The notes: a model not told the origin generated them from the sequence alone. A stretch of DNA of 64,000 bases from Cedecea neteri (GCF_000758325.1 NZ_CP009459.1:1736001-1800000); one strand, 5' to 3'; positions 36,631 to 48,881 are shown, numbered from the stretch's first letter. Program-made: numbers and translations.

Positions 36631-37704
36631 GTGGGAAATCGTATACCCGTTACGCTCGGCAATATTGCGCCGCTGGCGACTAAATCTTTTCGTCCTGGAA
36701 AACTCGCTCTGATTTGTGAAGGGGGCGGGCAGCGCGGGATCTTTACGGCCGGGGTTCTGGACGAATTTATGCGAGCGGAATTCAACCCCTTTGATCTGTT
36801 CCTTGGCACCTCAGCCGGGGCGCAGAATCTCTCCGCTTATGTGTGTAATCAGCCGGGATACGCACGCCGCGTCATTACGCGCTTTACGACGACGAGGGAT
36901 TTCTTCAATCCGCTACGCTTTGCGCGCGGGGGGCATCTGATCGATCTCGACTGGCTGATTGAGTCGACCGCCGCCAGACTGCCGCTGTCGATGTCCAGCG
37001 CCGACCCGCTGTTTGAGCAGGGAAAAGAGTTCTTTATGTGCGCCTGCCGCAGTGATGACTATGCGGCGAATTACTTTTCGCCGACCGCGGATACCTGGCT
37101 AAATTTGCTGAAAGCCTCCAGTGCCATTCCCGGTTTTTATCGCTCAGGCGTGGAGATTGACGGCATCAGCTATCAGGACGGCGGCATCAGCGATGCGGTA
37201 CCGGTGCGGGAAGCGGTTAAGCGCGGGGCGGATACGCTGGTGGTCATTCGTACCGTACCTTCACAGATGTACTACACGCCGCAGTGGTTTAAACATATGG
37301 AGCGCTGGCTGGGCGACAGCAGTCTGCAGCCGCTTTTGAACCTGGTGCAGCACCACGAAGAAAGCTACCGTGAGATCCAAAACTTCATTGAGAAGCCGCC
37401 AGGTAAACTGAGAATCTTCGAGATTTATCCCCCGAAAGCGCTATTAAGCAGCGCGCTCGGCAGCCGCCTGCCTTCGTTGACGGCGGATTATCAAACGGGG
37501 CGCTTGTGCGGGCGCTATTTCCTGGCCACCATTGGCAAACTGCTGGTGGCTAAGCCACCGTTAAGGCGCCATTTGCCGCGTATTAATACGCCAGGCCCGT
37601 TGGTTATTCCCCCTGCTGCGGCGGCAAATGAATCGCTGGTTAAACCGATTAGCCCTGGCCTGCAGGCGAATGATGCGGCGTTTGATAATGAGGATCTTGC
37701 GTGA
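36631..37704 (+). CDS. yjjU: Patatin-like phospholipase YjjU
   Basis: The 357-residue protein has the bacterial patatin catalytic layout: oxyanion-hole CEGGGQRGIFTAGVL near residue 29, nucleophile Ser in GTSAGAQ near 59 and catalytic Asp in DGGISDA near 185. The C-terminal third lacks a recognisable domain. Its physiological substrate is unknown. It starts at GTG 36631 behind AGG, as GNRIPVTLGNIAPL matches the E. coli start. Its stop overlaps the yjjV start by four bases (GTGA), so yjjUV are coupled. Confidence 0.93.
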   Translation: MGNRIPVTLGNIAPLATKSFRPGKLALICEGGGQRGIFTAGVLDEFMRAEFNPFDLFLGTSAGAQNLSAYVCNQPGYARRVITRFTTTRDFFNPLRFARGGHLIDLDWLIESTAARLPLSMSSADPLFEQGKEFFMCACRSDDYAANYFSPTADTWLNLLKASSAIPGFYRSGVEIDGISYQDGGISDAVPVREAVKRGADTLVVIRTVPSQMYYTPQWFKHMERWLGDSSLQPLLNLVQHHEESYREIQNFIEKPPGKLRIFEIYPPKALLSSALGSRLPSLTADYQTGRLCGRYFLATIGKLLVAKPPLRRHLPRINTPGPLVIPPAAAANESLVKPISPGLQANDAAFDNEDLA

Positions 37705-38477
37705 GTTTTACGTTCTACGACACCCATTGCCACTTTGATTTTCCCCCCTTTACCGGGGATGAAGAGCACAGTCTCTCGCTGGCCGCTGAGGCTGGGGTGC
37801 GTAAAATTATTGTGCCCGCAATAGAAGCAGAACGTTTCAATCGCGTACTCGCGCTGGCGCAGAGCTACCCGGCGCTTTATGCCGCCCTGGGCATGCATCC
37901 GATAGTGATTGAAAAGCATGATGAAACAGGGCTGGCCGCGCTAGAAGATCTTTTGCAGCAAAAGCCGGAGAAGCTGATCGCGATCGGCGAGATTGGGCTG
38001 GATCTTTATCGCGAAGATCCGCAATTCGACAGGCAGGAGTTTATCCTCAGCGAGCAGCTGAAGCTGGCGAAGCGTTACGATCTGCCGGTGCTGCTTCACT
38101 CCCGCCGTACCCACGACAAGCTGGCGCTGCACCTGAAGCGCTACAATTTACCCAGAACCGGCGTGGTGCACGGTTTTGCCGGAAGCTTGCAGCAGGCAGA
38201 ACGGTTTATCGCGATGGGTTATCGGATTGGCGTCGGCGGCACCATCACCTATCCCCGAGCCAGCAAAACCCGGGATGTGATGGCTCGCCTTCCGCTTTCA
38301 TCGCTGTTACTGGAAACCGATGCACCGGATATGCCGTTGAACGGCTGGCAGGGGCAGCCAAACCGCCCGGAACGTGCCGCCAAGGTCTTCGATGCGCTGT
38401 GTGAATTACGCCCGGAACCCGCAGAAATCATTGCTAATGCCTTGAAAAACAACGCAGACGAATTATTCGCCTTCTAA
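37701..38477 (+). CDS. yjjV: TatD family metal-dependent hydrolase YjjV
   Basis: Predicted DNase of the TatD amidohydrolase family. The 258-residue TIM barrel shows DTHCHFDF near residue 8 with the first two metal ligands, IGEIGLDLYRE near 96, HSRRTHD near 133, HGFAGS near 156 and ETDAPDMP near 209. Translation starts at the GTG overlapping yjjU's stop. In E. coli yjjW and yjjI follow it before deoC; here a nucleoside transporter does. Confidence 0.95.
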   Translation: MSFTFYDTHCHFDFPPFTGDEEHSLSLAAEAGVRKIIVPAIEAERFNRVLALAQSYPALYAALGMHPIVIEKHDETGLAALEDLLQQKPEKLIAIGEIGLDLYREDPQFDRQEFILSEQLKLAKRYDLPVLLHSRRTHDKLALHLKRYNLPRTGVVHGFAGSLQQAERFIAMGYRIGVGGTITYPRASKTRDVMARLPLSSLLLETDAPDMPLNGWQGQPNRPERAAKVFDALCELRPEPAEIIANALKNNADELFAF

Positions 38478-38648
38478 TGAGTCACGCCTAAAGTGTGATG
38501 CTCATCACCTTGCTATGTAAATGTTTCTATACATTTCGTCCTATACGTGATTGCTCCGGCACTTTTCTCGCCCCTGTGGTTATAATCCGCGCGCTAAAAA
38601 GGGGCTGCTAAAGCCCAAATCTTTCCAGTTGATACACAGGGATACTGT

Positions 38649-39926
38649 ATGCAAATACTCATGGGATTGATCGGCATGGTGGCATTGCTGCTGATCGCCG
38701 TTTTACTGTCCAGCAACCGCAAGGCGATCAACCTGCGCACCGTCATTGGCGCGTGGCTTATCCAGATCGGTATCGGGGCGTTGATCCTTTACGTTCCGGT
38801 CGGGCGTAAGGTGCTGCTCGCGATGTCTGAGGGGGTGGCTAACGTCATCGCCTACGGCAACTCAGGGATTTCCTTCCTGTTTGGCGGGCTGGTTTCTGAC
38901 AAAATGTTTGAGGTTTTTGGCGGCGGCGGCTTTATTTTCGCGCTGCGCGTTCTGCCGATTATCGTCTTCTTCTCCTCGCTTATCGCCGTGCTTTACTACC
39001 TTGGCGTGATGCAGTTAGTGATCCGTATTCTCGGCGGCGGCCTGCGTAAGGTATTGAAAACCTCCCGCACCGAATCCTTATCGGCGACGGCGAATATTTT
39101 CGTTGGCCAAACCGAAGCGCCGCTGGTTGTGCGCCCTTACATCTCAACCATGACCCGCTCTGAGCTGTTTGCAGTAATGTGCGGTGGCCTTGCCTCCGTG
39201 GCGGGCTCCGTGCTGGCGGGCTATGCGCAGATGGGCGTGCCGCTGGAATACCTGATTGCCGCGTCCTTTATGGCCGCACCGGGCGGGCTGCTGTTTGCCA
39301 AGATAATGCTGCCTGAAACGGAAACCCCGAACGACACCCCGGAGCTGGAGTCGATGAAAAACGATCCGGATCGCCCGGCTAACGTGCTGGATGCGGCGGC
39401 TTCGGGCGCAGCTTCCGGGATGCAGCTGGCGCTGAACGTCGGGGCGATGCTGCTGGCATTTGTGGCGCTGATTGCCCTTCTGAACGGGATGCTTTCCGGC
39501 ATCGGCGGCTGGTTCAACTATCCGCAGCTCTCGCTGGAGCTGATGCTGGGCTGGGTGTTCTCCCCGGTTGCCTGGCTGATTGGCGTGCCGTGGAGTGAGG
39601 CAACTGTCGCGGGCTCGTTTATCGGCCAGAAGCTGATCATCAACGAGTTCGTCGCTTACCTGAACTTTGGCGCTTACCTGAAGGATGATGCCGAAGTGGC
39701 TGCGGCGGGCCTGCAGGTGCTGTCCGGCCATACCAAAGCGATTATCTCCTTCGCGCTGTGCGGATTTGCTAACCTTTCTTCTATCGCCATTCTGATTGGT
39801 GGCCTGGGCAGCATGGCACCAAACCGTCGGCATGATGTGGCTCAGCTGGGCATGAAAGCTGTAGCGGCGGGGACGCTGTCTAACCTGATGAGTGCCACCA
39901 TCGCCGGGCTGTTCCTGGCGCTGTAA
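38649..39926 (+). CDS. NupC/NupX family concentrative nucleoside transporter
   Basis: Proton-coupled importer of nucleosides. The 425-residue protein has about ten hydrophobic segments and CNT signatures: [13 protein letters not shown] near residue 74, [13 protein letters not shown] near 152, and [22 protein letters not shown] near 318, whose central Gln-Lys-x4-NEFVAY is a CNT hallmark. Compared with E. coli it is closer to NupX/PsuT length than NupC. It lies directly upstream of deoCABD, with a DeoR-type operator right after its stop, so import and catabolism of deoxynucleosides are adjacent. Exact specificity cannot be read. Confidence 0.9.
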   Translation: MQILMGLIGMVALLLIAVLLSSNRKAINLRTVIGAWLIQIGIGALILYVPVGRKVLLAMSEGVANVIAYGNSGISFLFGGLVSDKMFEVFGGGGFIFALRVLPIIVFFSSLIAVLYYLGVMQLVIRILGGGLRKVLKTSRTESLSATANIFVGQTEAPLVVRPYISTMTRSELFAVMCGGLASVAGSVLAGYAQMGVPLEYLIAASFMAAPGGLLFAKIMLPETETPNDTPELESMKNDPDRPANVLDAAASGAASGMQLALNVGAMLLAFVALIALLNGMLSGIGGWFNYPQLSLELMLGWVFSPVAWLIGVPWSEATVAGSFIGQKLIINEFVAYLNFGAYLKDDAEVAAAGLQVLSGHTKAIISFALCGFANLSSIAILIGGLGSMAPNRRHDVAQLGMKAVAAGTLSNLMSATIAGLFLAL

Positions 39927-39939
39927 GCTGCAATATAAA

Positions 39940-39955
39940 TGTTATAATAATAACA
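39940..39955. promoter_or_regulatory. Distal DeoR-like operator
   Basis: TGTTATAATAATAACA has arms TGTTAT/ATAACA and matches 13 of 16 bases of the perfect operator at 40117-40132. It lies 14 bases past the transporter stop and could mark a distal deo promoter, the equivalent of E. coli deoP1. Confidence 0.6.
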
Positions 39956-40271
39956 TTAAGCGGTAACCGATGGCTGGCGCCCTGCCAGCCATTTTCTTGC
40001 TTTCAGACGCAATTTAGCGCGTTATTTTGTTCCTTTAATCACATATACTCTATGAAAGCTTGCAATTCATGCTTTGGCTTTTGTGAGGCGAGACACAAAA
40101 TTGCATCGGTAGTGGGTGTTAGAATTCTAACATTGCAACCGGCAATGTGCGGTGAGAAGGATCTCAACGTGAGGGTGACCCAGGTGACCACTCTTCTTCA
40201 AGGAACCAAGTCCGCTCCAACGTGTTGAGTTTCCAGGCCGGAGACTTATTTCCCTTTTGTTGGAGAGCGTT
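39956..40271 (+). promoter_or_regulatory. deo operon control region
   Basis: This 316-base gene-free stretch contains a CRP-like site TGTGA-N6-ACACA (40082-40097), a possible second TGTTC-N6-TCACA site ending near 40045, the perfect DeoR operator at 40117-40132, and the deoC ribosome site GGAGAG. The spacing resembles the CRP/CytR/DeoR-regulated deoP2 of E. coli. Confidence 0.7.
40117..40132. promoter_or_regulatory. DeoR operator of the deo operon
   Basis: TGTTAGAATTCTAACA is a perfect 16-bp palindrome identical to the recalled E. coli DeoR operator of deoP2. Confidence 0.9.
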
Positions 40272-41051
40272 ATGACCGATTTAACCCAAAGCAGCCTGCG
40301 TGCGCTGAAACTGATGGATCTGACTACCCTGAACGACGATGACACTAACGAGAAAGTCATCGCTCTGTGCCATCAGGCAAAAACCCCAGTCGGCAACACC
40401 GCTGCGATTTGTATCTACCCGCGTTTTATCCCTATCGCCCGTAAAACCCTGAAAGAGCAGGGCACGCCGGACATCCGCATTGCTACCGTGACCAACTTCC
40501 CACACGGTAACGACGATATCGACATCGCGCTGGCAGAAACTCGCGCCGCTATCGCTTACGGCGCGGACGAAGTGGACGTGGTCTTCCCATACCGGGCGCT
40601 GATTGCCGGTAACGAGCAGGTAGGCTTCGACCTGGTGAAAGCGTGTAAAGATGCCTGCGCCAGCGCTAACGTACTGCTGAAAGTAATCATCGAAACCGGC
40701 GAACTGAAAACTGAAGAACTGATCCGTAAAGCATCAGCTATTGCGATTAAAGCCGGTGCCGACTTCATCAAAACCTCGACCGGTAAAGTGCCGGTTAACG
40801 CCACGCCGGAAAGCGCTCGCATCATGATGGAAGTGATCCGCGATTTGGGCGTGGAAAAAACCGTAGGCTTCAAACCAGCCGGTGGTGTTCGCTCCGCTGA
40901 AGATGCTGCGCAGTTCCTGGCTATCGCGGACGATCTGTTCGGTGCCGGCTGGGCCGACTCCCGTCATTACCGCTTCGGGGCGTCCAGCCTGTTAGCCAGC
41001 CTGCTGAAAGCGCTGGGCCATGGTGACGGGAAAAGCGCCAGCAGCTACTAA
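40272..41051 (+). CDS. deoC: Deoxyribose-phosphate aldolase DeoC
   Basis: Cleaves 2-deoxyribose-5-phosphate to acetaldehyde and glyceraldehyde-3-phosphate. The 259-residue class I aldolase has the same length as the E. coli enzyme; the Schiff-base lysine K167 is in FIKTSTGK and K201 in GFKPAGG, with D102 in DEVDVVFPY. Start is ATG 40272 with GGAGAG upstream, not the in-frame ATG-like start five codons earlier. First gene of deoCABD. Confidence 0.98.
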   Translation: MTDLTQSSLRALKLMDLTTLNDDDTNEKVIALCHQAKTPVGNTAAICIYPRFIPIARKTLKEQGTPDIRIATVTNFPHGNDDIDIALAETRAAIAYGADEVDVVFPYRALIAGNEQVGFDLVKACKDACASANVLLKVIIETGELKTEELIRKASAIAIKAGADFIKTSTGKVPVNATPESARIMMEVIRDLGVEKTVGFKPAGGVRSAEDAAQFLAIADDLFGAGWADSRHYRFGASSLLASLLKALGHGDGKSASSY

Positions 41052-41118
41052 TCTTTTTTGATCTTCCTTTGCGGCGGATTTTCCGCCGCCTTTCACCCGC
41101 ATTTCTTAGGGGGTTGCC

Positions 41119-42441
41119 GTGTTTCTCGCACAAGAAATTATTCGTAAAAAACGTGATGGCCTGGTACTGAGCGACGAAGAGATTCGCTTCTTTATCAACG
41201 GCATTCGCGACAACACCGTCTCTGAAGGGCAAATTGCTGCTCTGGCGATGACCATTTTCTTCCACGACATGACTATGCCGGAAAGGGTGTCGCTGACGAT
41301 GGCGATGCGGGATTCCGGCACCGTGCTGGACTGGAAAAGCCTTAACCTCAACGGCCCAATTGTGGACAAACACTCCACCGGCGGCGTGGGTGATGTCACT
41401 TCGCTGATGCTTGGCCCAATGGTGGCGGCCTGCGGTGGCTATGTGCCGATGATTTCAGGTCGTGGCCTGGGGCACACCGGCGGGACGCTGGACAAGCTCG
41501 AGGCGATTCCAGGGTTCGATATCTTCCCGGACGATAACCGTTTCCGCGACATTATTAAGGACGTCGGCGTGGCCATTATCGGCCAGACCAGCTCGCTGGC
41601 ACCGGCGGACAAACGTTTTTATGCCACTCGCGACATTACCGCGACGGTGGATTCCATCCCGCTTATCACCGCTTCCATTCTGGCGAAAAAACTGGCCGAA
41701 GGACTGGACGCGCTGGTGATGGACGTGAAAGTAGGCAGCGGCGCATTTATGCCGACTTACGAGCTGTCAGCCCAGCTGGCAGAGGCTATCGTTGGCGTTT
41801 CTAACGGCGCAGGCGTGAAGACTACCGCGCTGCTGACGGACATGAACCAGGTGCTGGCTTCCAGCGCGGGTAACGCCGTAGAAGTCCGCGAAGCCGTGCA
41901 GTTCCTGACGGGTGAATACCGCAACCCGCGTCTGTTTGATGTGACAATGGCGCTGTGCGTGGAAATGCTGATTTCCGGCAAGCTTGCCAAAGACGATACG
42001 GAAGCACGCGTGAAGCTTCAGGCGGTGCTGGACAACGGCAAAGCGGCCGAAGTATTTGGCCGCATGGTTGCCGCGCAGAAAGGTCCGAGCGACTTCGTTG
42101 AAAATTATGCGAAGTACTTGCCAACGGCGATGCTGAGTAAAGCGGTGTATGCCGAAGCGTCCGGGTTTGTCTCGGCGATGGACACGCGTGCGTTGGGTAT
42201 GGCGGTGGTATCGATGGGCGGCGGTCGTCGTCAGGCTTCCGACACCATTGATTACAGCGTCGGCTTTACCGATATGGCGCGTCTGGGGGAATCTATCGAC
42301 AGCGAACGTCCTCTGGCGGTGATCCACGCGAAAGACGAAGCCAGCTGGCAGGAAGCGGCGAAGGCGGTGAAGGCGGCAATCAGCATTGACGAAAAAGCAC
42401 CACAGGAAACACTAACTGTCTATCGCCGAATCACTGAATAA
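41119..42441 (+). CDS. deoA: Thymidine phosphorylase DeoA
   Basis: Converts thymidine and phosphate to thymine and deoxyribose-1-phosphate. The 440-residue dimeric enzyme has the phosphate-binding [13 protein letters not shown] near residue 84, the family signature [20 protein letters not shown] near 113, and the nucleoside-site VGSGAFM near 205. Second gene of the deo operon, 67 bases after deoC. Confidence 0.98.
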   Translation: MFLAQEIIRKKRDGLVLSDEEIRFFINGIRDNTVSEGQIAALAMTIFFHDMTMPERVSLTMAMRDSGTVLDWKSLNLNGPIVDKHSTGGVGDVTSLMLGPMVAACGGYVPMISGRGLGHTGGTLDKLEAIPGFDIFPDDNRFRDIIKDVGVAIIGQTSSLAPADKRFYATRDITATVDSIPLITASILAKKLAEGLDALVMDVKVGSGAFMPTYELSAQLAEAIVGVSNGAGVKTTALLTDMNQVLASSAGNAVEVREAVQFLTGEYRNPRLFDVTMALCVEMLISGKLAKDDTEARVKLQAVLDNGKAAEVFGRMVAAQKGPSDFVENYAKYLPTAMLSKAVYAEASGFVSAMDTRALGMAVVSMGGGRRQASDTIDYSVGFTDMARLGESIDSERPLAVIHAKDEASWQEAAKAVKAAISIDEKAPQETLTVYRRITE

Positions 42442-42457
42442 CGGTATACTGATCTGA

Positions 42458-43717
<1,260 letters not shown>

Positions 43718-43776
43718 TCCCTTTGGGCGGGCGGTTGCCCGCCTGATTGCTAACTTTTTAAATCAAGGAATACATA

Positions 43777-44496
43777 ATGGCTACGCCACACATTAACGCA
43801 GAAATGGGCGATTTCGCTGACGTAGTACTGATGCCGGGTGACCCGCTGCGCGCCAAGCACATCGCGGAAACCTTCCTGGAAGACGTGCGTGAAGTGAACA
43901 ACGTGCGCGGCATGCTCGGTTTCACCGGCACTTACAAAGGCCGCAAGATCTCCGTTATGGGCCACGGCATGGGCATCCCATCCTGCTCCATCTACGCGAA
44001 AGAGCTGATCACCGACTTCGGCGTGAAGAAAATCATTCGCGTGGGTTCCTGCGGCGCGGTTCGTGCAGACGTTAAGCTGCGCGACGTGGTTATCGGTATG
44101 GGCGCGTGTACTGACTCTAAAGTTAACCGCCTGCGCTTCAAGGATCACGACTTCGCGGCTATCGCTGACTTCGATATGGTTCGCAACGCGGTTGATGCGG
44201 CAAAAGCGCTGGGCGTTGACGCTCGCGTGGGCAACATCTTCTCTGCAGACCTGTTCTACACGCCAGATCCGTCCATGTTCGACGTGATGGAAAAATACGG
44301 CATTCTGGGTGTGGAAATGGAAGCGGCCGGGATCTACGGCGTAGCGGCTGAGTTTGGTGCGAAAGCGCTGACTATCTGCACCGTGTCTGACCACATCCGT
44401 ACTCACGAGCAGACCACCGCCGCTGAGCGTCAGACCACCTTCAACGACATGATCAAAATTGCTCTGGAATCCGTCCTGCTGGGCGACAAAGAGTAA
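43777..44496 (+). CDS. deoD: Purine nucleoside phosphorylase DeoD
   Basis: Phosphorolysis of purine (deoxy)nucleosides. The 239-residue hexameric enzyme shows MPGDPLRAK near residue 19 (phosphate loop), GHGMGIPS near 66, [11 protein letters not shown] near 178 and the catalytic Asp in CTVSDHI near 204, as in E. coli. Last gene of deoCABD, closed by a strong terminator. Confidence 0.98.
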   Translation: MATPHINAEMGDFADVVLMPGDPLRAKHIAETFLEDVREVNNVRGMLGFTGTYKGRKISVMGHGMGIPSCSIYAKELITDFGVKKIIRVGSCGAVRADVKLRDVVIGMGACTDSKVNRLRFKDHDFAAIADFDMVRNAVDAAKALGVDARVGNIFSADLFYTPDPSMFDVMEKYGILGVEMEAAGIYGVAAEFGAKALTICTVSDHIRTHEQTTAAERQTTFNDMIKIALESVLLGDKE

Positions 44497-44512
44497 GTTT
44501 TTGTTCTTGTTT

Positions 44513-44536
44513 AAAGGGCGCCTTAGGGCGCCTTTT
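44513..44536 (+). terminator. Terminator of the deo operon
   Basis: AAAGGGCGCC / GGCGCCTTTT stem with TTAG loop, one G-T pair, then a run of T. Confidence 0.9.
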
Positions 44537-44647
44537 TTTATGCCATTTATCTATTCATTTTATTTCTTATTTTTGGTTGAGCCCCTTTACCTGTCTGTCA
44601 TTCACGGCTATAAATCAATTCAGGTATCTATTCATTAATCTATTCAT

Positions 44648-45976
44648 ATGCGTGAGCTAACGGACCTTCTTCTTACCGGACCTCTTCCAGCCAGGACGCT
44701 GGCCCAACGGCTGGGAATCAGTCAGGCGACTTTCTCTCGCCGGGTAGCGCTTGAAACTGACGTTATCAAATTCGGCTCAGCTCGTGCGACGCTGTATGGA
44801 TTAAAGCACCCGGTAAGGCAGCATCGCGAGTTTCAGCTCTGGCAGATTGACGATACCGGTAAAGCCTGGGTGTTTGGTGTGCTTTATCCCATGTGGCCGA
44901 AAGGCAGCTGCCTGGTTGTGCATCACAACGGCGATAGCCGCTGGTTTGATGGACTGCCCTGGTACCTGACCGATCTCCGGCCGCAGGGTTTTTTGGGAAG
45001 GGCCTGGGGGCGTGAGTTAGCTAAAGACAGCGATTTACCGGAAGATATTCGGCTGTGGCGAGAAGAGGATGTGCTCCTGGCGCTCTCTGTGCAGCGGCAG
45101 GAAAATCTGGGCGGGTGGCAGGTGGGCGAAGAGAGTTATCGCCTGTGGACTGAGAGAGAAGTTCCCGAAGCCATTCCTCATAATGAACGCCTGAAGGTTT
45201 ACGCTGAGCTTGCTCACAGGGCGATAGACGGTGAAATTGTCGGCTCATCTGCCGGAGGCGAGCAGCCTAAATTCGCCTGCTACAGTGAAACTGTTCGCGG
45301 GCCACGACATGCCATCGTGAAATTCACCCCGGCTATGCAGAACGATAACCAGCGCCGCTGGGCGGATTTACTGACCGCCGAGGCCCGCGCTTTAACGCTG
45401 CTAAATGAAATAGGGATCGCTGCCGCACGGTGTGATCTGCTTTCTACGGAAAGCGGGCAGGTCTTTCTCGAAGTTGAGCGCTTTGACTGCGTGGGCGTTT
45501 TCGGGCGGCGCAGTATTGTCTCTCTTGAAAGCGTGCAAAGTGAATATGCGGCGGGCGTGCTTAGCTGGCCTAAAGCCTTGACGCGCCTAAAAGAAGAGGG
45601 GATGGTTGAGGCCGCCACGCTTCGGCAGGTGCAGCGCATTTGGGCTTTTGGCCGACTGATTGGCAACAGCGATATGCATGCCGGGAACCTCTCTTTCTTT
45701 CTCTCCGACCGTCCGCTTGAGCTAACGCCGGTCTACGATATGCTGCCTATGGCCTGGGCTCCGGGCAGCTCAGGCAATATGCGGGCAGACTGCATTGAGA
45801 TTAATATTGATGCCGACATCCCCGGCGAAGTGTGGCTCGAGATGCAGCCTTGGGCGCAGCGCTACTGGCAGGAGCTTAGCCTGAATGTGATGCTGAGCGA
45901 GCCATTCCGGCAAATAGCGGCGGGAATGGCTGAGCAAGTCGGGCAGTTAAGCGATCGGCTTCGGCGGCTGGCCTAA
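44648..45976 (+). CDS. yjjJ: HipA-like kinase toxin YjjJ
   Basis: Serine/threonine kinase-like protein of the HipA family without a HipB partner. The 442-residue protein has an N-terminal winged HTH (about 1-50, [19 protein letters not shown]). A HipA-type catalytic region follows: glycine loop [14 protein letters not shown] near residue 200, ATP lysine in AIVKF near 221, catalytic loop [17 protein letters not shown] near 338 and metal-binding VYDMLP near 362. The built-in HTH may replace the missing antitoxin. In E. coli yjjJ has the same position between deoD and lplA and is reported to be toxic when overproduced. Its stop overlaps lplA's by four bases. Confidence 0.9.
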   Translation: MRELTDLLLTGPLPARTLAQRLGISQATFSRRVALETDVIKFGSARATLYGLKHPVRQHREFQLWQIDDTGKAWVFGVLYPMWPKGSCLVVHHNGDSRWFDGLPWYLTDLRPQGFLGRAWGRELAKDSDLPEDIRLWREEDVLLALSVQRQENLGGWQVGEESYRLWTEREVPEAIPHNERLKVYAELAHRAIDGEIVGSSAGGEQPKFACYSETVRGPRHAIVKFTPAMQNDNQRRWADLLTAEARALTLLNEIGIAAARCDLLSTESGQVFLEVERFDCVGVFGRRSIVSLESVQSEYAAGVLSWPKALTRLKEEGMVEAATLRQVQRIWAFGRLIGNSDMHAGNLSFFLSDRPLELTPVYDMLPMAWAPGSSGNMRADCIEINIDADIPGEVWLEMQPWAQRYWQELSLNVMLSEPFRQIAAGMAEQVGQLSDRLRRLA

Positions 45977-46989
45977 CGTACCGCCTGAGCAATCCAGGCT
46001 GAAAGTTCTCGCAGTTCGGCTTCCTGTTCCGGGAAGCTGTAAATCAGCGTTTCACACTCCTGCTGCAGTAAAATGCTGCGGTACAGGCAGCCTTTTAATC
46101 GGCTGGCCAGCGCTTCAAGCGGGGCAGGGTTAAGGCTATCGGTGAACATCTGGGCGCGGGTGATATGGCCTTTCTCGACGTCAAAATGCAGTTCAACGCC
46201 GCCCCAGCTAAAGCGGTTGTCCAGCAGGTGCGTAAAGGCTGGCGCCTGGCCAAAATTCCACTCCCAGCTGCTCTGGCGGGCAAAAGTCTCGGCAAACCCT
46301 GGCAGATCGGGGAACGCTTCCGGGGAGATATGCTCGGCTTCCACACGCTCGCCGTAGTGAGCGAAGAAAGCCTCCGTTATCGCCTCGGCTATCTGCTCGT
46401 GGGTCAAGCCTGGTTTGATGTCGCTCAGATTTGCGACCCGGCTTCTTACGGAAGTAATGCCTTTGGCCTGCAGTTTTTTCGGATCGGGATTGAGGTAGTT
46501 TGCCAGGCGGCTGAGATCGGCATTCAGCAGCAAGGTGCCGTGGTGGAAGCCGCGATCCATGGTTTCGCGGTAGGCAGATCCGGAAATTTTACGCGTTCCA
46601 TCGGCGGTTTCGACCTCCAGATCGTTACGCCCGGAAGCGGTGGCATTAAGGCCAAGACTTTCCAGTGCGTTCAGCACGATAGCCGTGGAAATACTCTTGT
46701 CGTATTCGGGTTTGCCGGCCATAAAAGTGAAGCAGGTGTTGCCGAGGTCGTGGAACACCGCACCGCCGCCGCTGCTGCGCCTTGCCAGCCGAACGTTATC
46801 TTGCTCCATGCGCCCGGTATTGCATTCTTTCCACGGGTTCTGGGCGCGGCCAATCACCACCGTATCTGCATTACGCCATAGAAACAGAACCCGCTGCGTG
46901 GCGGGCATCTGTCGAAAAATAGTCTCTTCAACGGCGAGGTTAAACCACGGGTCGTAAGAGTCAGAGATAAGCAAACGCAAAGTCGACAT
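45973..46989 (-). CDS. lplA: Lipoate-protein ligase A
   Basis: Attaches scavenged lipoate to E2 subunits and GcvH through lipoyl-AMP. The 338-residue protein has the adenylate-binding [15 protein letters not shown] near residue 70, the catalytic lysine segment [13 protein letters not shown] near 131, and the small C-terminal lipoyl-ligase accessory domain ending SAWIAQAV. Convergent with yjjJ, with overlapping stops, as in E. coli. Confidence 0.97.
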   Translation of the reverse strand: MSTLRLLISDSYDPWFNLAVEETIFRQMPATQRVLFLWRNADTVVIGRAQNPWKECNTGRMEQDNVRLARRSSGGGAVFHDLGNTCFTFMAGKPEYDKSISTAIVLNALESLGLNATASGRNDLEVETADGTRKISGSAYRETMDRGFHHGTLLLNADLSRLANYLNPDPKKLQAKGITSVRSRVANLSDIKPGLTHEQIAEAITEAFFAHYGERVEAEHISPEAFPDLPGFAETFARQSSWEWNFGQAPAFTHLLDNRFSWGGVELHFDVEKGHITRAQMFTDSLNPAPLEALASRLKGCLYRSILLQQECETLIYSFPEQEAELRELSAWIAQAVR

Positions 46990-47063
46990 AACAAAGATCC
47001 TTGTCCCAGAATAAGGGCGTTATCTTAACATGCAGCCAGCACGGCGAATTTACCGCGGGAGCT

Positions 47064-47699
47064 TTACTTCGTTTCGTCTTCTTCTGTGACCTTCTTATTA
47101 GCGGTCAGCAGGAACGGTGATTGCTGCCAGCGGGTGCGCTTGCCGTGCAGCAGCGTGCGGGTCAGGACGATGCCAATCGCGACGGCGAGGAGCAGCATCA
47201 GGCGCAGAATATTGGTGGTGTTGTCCACCTGCTTGGATTCGGTGGCGAGGGTGTGGGTGTCCAGGGTAATGCGCAGGTAGCCGATAGGCCCGCTTTTATC
47301 GGTGATAGGTTCGACAATTTGCTGGTTGAAGTAGCTGCCGGCTTTTTGTCCGTCCAGCGCCAGGCGGTCGCGAACCTCAATGTTTTCCCCCGCACGCGCA
47401 ATCTGATCGCCTTCGCTGTCGTACACGGCGGCATCCAGAATACGGCTATCCTTAGTCAAAAGGTTAAGCACGGTGGAGATGCGTTTTTCATCCGGATTCT
47501 CAGTTTTCATCACCGGCACCAGATTAAACGCGACCTGGCGGGAGAGGGTGCGGGCCAGCTCCTCCAGTTGAACGTTTCGCGCCTGCTGGCTGCCACGGCT
47601 GAACCAGGACGCCCCCTGCATTAGCGCCACCAAAAGTGCGAGGCAGAACAGCACAATCACTGCGCGGTGGAGCCGAAATTTAAATTTTACCCGAACCAT
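47064..47699 (-). CDS. ytjB: Membrane protein YtjB (Smp)
   Basis: The 211-residue protein has two transmembrane helices (about 13-32 and 162-182) framing a periplasmic sensor-like domain (residues 33-160, with RTLSRQVAFNLVP and YDSEGDQIARAGE). This matches the enteric Smp/YtjB family, whose periplasmic fold is PAS/Cache-like and whose role is unknown. The tail is polar and acidic. Divergent from serB over 204 bases, as in E. coli. Confidence 0.93.
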   Translation of the reverse strand: MVRVKFKFRLHRAVIVLFCLALLVALMQGASWFSRGSQQARNVQLEELARTLSRQVAFNLVPVMKTENPDEKRISTVLNLLTKDSRILDAAVYDSEGDQIARAGENIEVRDRLALDGQKAGSYFNQQIVEPITDKSGPIGYLRITLDTHTLATESKQVDNTTNILRLMLLLAVAIGIVLTRTLLHGKRTRWQQSPFLLTANKKVTEEDETK

Positions 47700-47903
47700 G
47701 ATGTACCTTTGGAAAATTGCTTACTTTAATGTTGCCAGAAGCAAGGCGGACAAGGTAGCCTCATGCGTTGTTTTTACCCGGATACCCTGCATCCTTCAAA
47801 GGGCAGAGGCTCAGGCTTTACGCCAGCGCGAGGAGATAAACCCCTTGCCATCAGCCCGCAATCCGACTGCAAAAGGGTATGTTTACTTGATTCTGGAGCC
47901 GCA

Positions 47904-48881
47904 ATGCCAAACAGTTTGACCTGGTGCGATTTGCCTAACGATGTTTCACTTTGGCCTGGGTTGCCGCTTTCCCTGAGCGGTGACGAAGTGATGCCGCTGG
48001 ACTACCGCGCTGGCCGCAGTGGCTGGCTCCTGTACGGGCGCAATCTGGACAAGCAGTGCCTGACCAAATACCAGCGGAGGCTGGGGGCGGCGATGGTGAT
48101 TGTGACCGCATGGTGCGTGGAAGATTACCAGGTGATTCGCCTGGCTGGCTCTTTAACGCCTCGCGCGACCAAGCTTGCGCACGACGCCGGGCTGGACGTG
48201 GCGCCGCTGGGCAAAATTCCACATTTGAAAACGCCAGGTCTGCTGGTCATGGACATGGACTCCACCGCCATTCAGATCGAGTGCATCGATGAGATTGCCA
48301 AGCTGGCGGGAACGGGGGAAATGGTAGCCGAAGTCACCGAACGCGCAATGCGCGGCGAACTGGACTTTACCGCCAGTCTGCGCCAGCGCGTGGCGACCCT
48401 GAAGGGTGCGGATGCCAATATTTTGCGCCAGGTCCGCGACGAGCTACCGCTGATGCCGGGGCTAAAATCTCTGGTACAAAACCTCGATACGCTAGGCTGG
48501 AAAGTGGCGATTGCCTCTGGCGGGTTTACCTTCTTCGCCGAATACCTGCGCGACACATTAAACCTCACGGCGGTGGTCGCCAACGAACTTGAGATTTGCG
48601 ACGGCAAGCTGACCGGCGAGGTGCTGGGGCAGATTGTGGACGCGAAGTTCAAAGCGGTCACCCTGAAGCGCCTGGCAGAAAAATATGAAATCCCCGCCAC
48701 GCAGACTGTTGCGGTTGGCGACGGGGCCAATGATTTACCCATGATCCACGCCGCAGGCCTGGGGATTGCCTATCATGCTAAGCCGAAGGTGATTGAGAAA
48801 AGTGAAGTCAGTATTCGCCATGCGGATCTGATGGGCGTGTTCTGCATCCTTTCCGGTAGCCTGATTCAGGAAGAACGTTAA
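47904..48881 (+). CDS. serB: Phosphoserine phosphatase SerB
   Basis: Last step of serine synthesis. The 325-residue protein has an N-terminal ACT-like domain (about 1-95) and a C-terminal HAD phosphatase: DMDSTAIQIECIDE near residue 116 (nucleophile Asp), conserved Ser-Gly in IASGGF near 202, catalytic Lys in DAKFKAV near 250 and GDGANDLPM near 272. The start at ATG 47904 (MPNSLTWCDLP) is canonical; upstream in-frame codons are untranslated. Heads serB-radA-nadR. Confidence 0.97.
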   Translation: MPNSLTWCDLPNDVSLWPGLPLSLSGDEVMPLDYRAGRSGWLLYGRNLDKQCLTKYQRRLGAAMVIVTAWCVEDYQVIRLAGSLTPRATKLAHDAGLDVAPLGKIPHLKTPGLLVMDMDSTAIQIECIDEIAKLAGTGEMVAEVTERAMRGELDFTASLRQRVATLKGADANILRQVRDELPLMPGLKSLVQNLDTLGWKVAIASGGFTFFAEYLRDTLNLTAVVANELEICDGKLTGEVLGQIVDAKFKAVTLKRLAEKYEIPATQTVAVGDGANDLPMIHAAGLGIAYHAKPKVIEKSEVSIRHADLMGVFCILSGSLIQEER

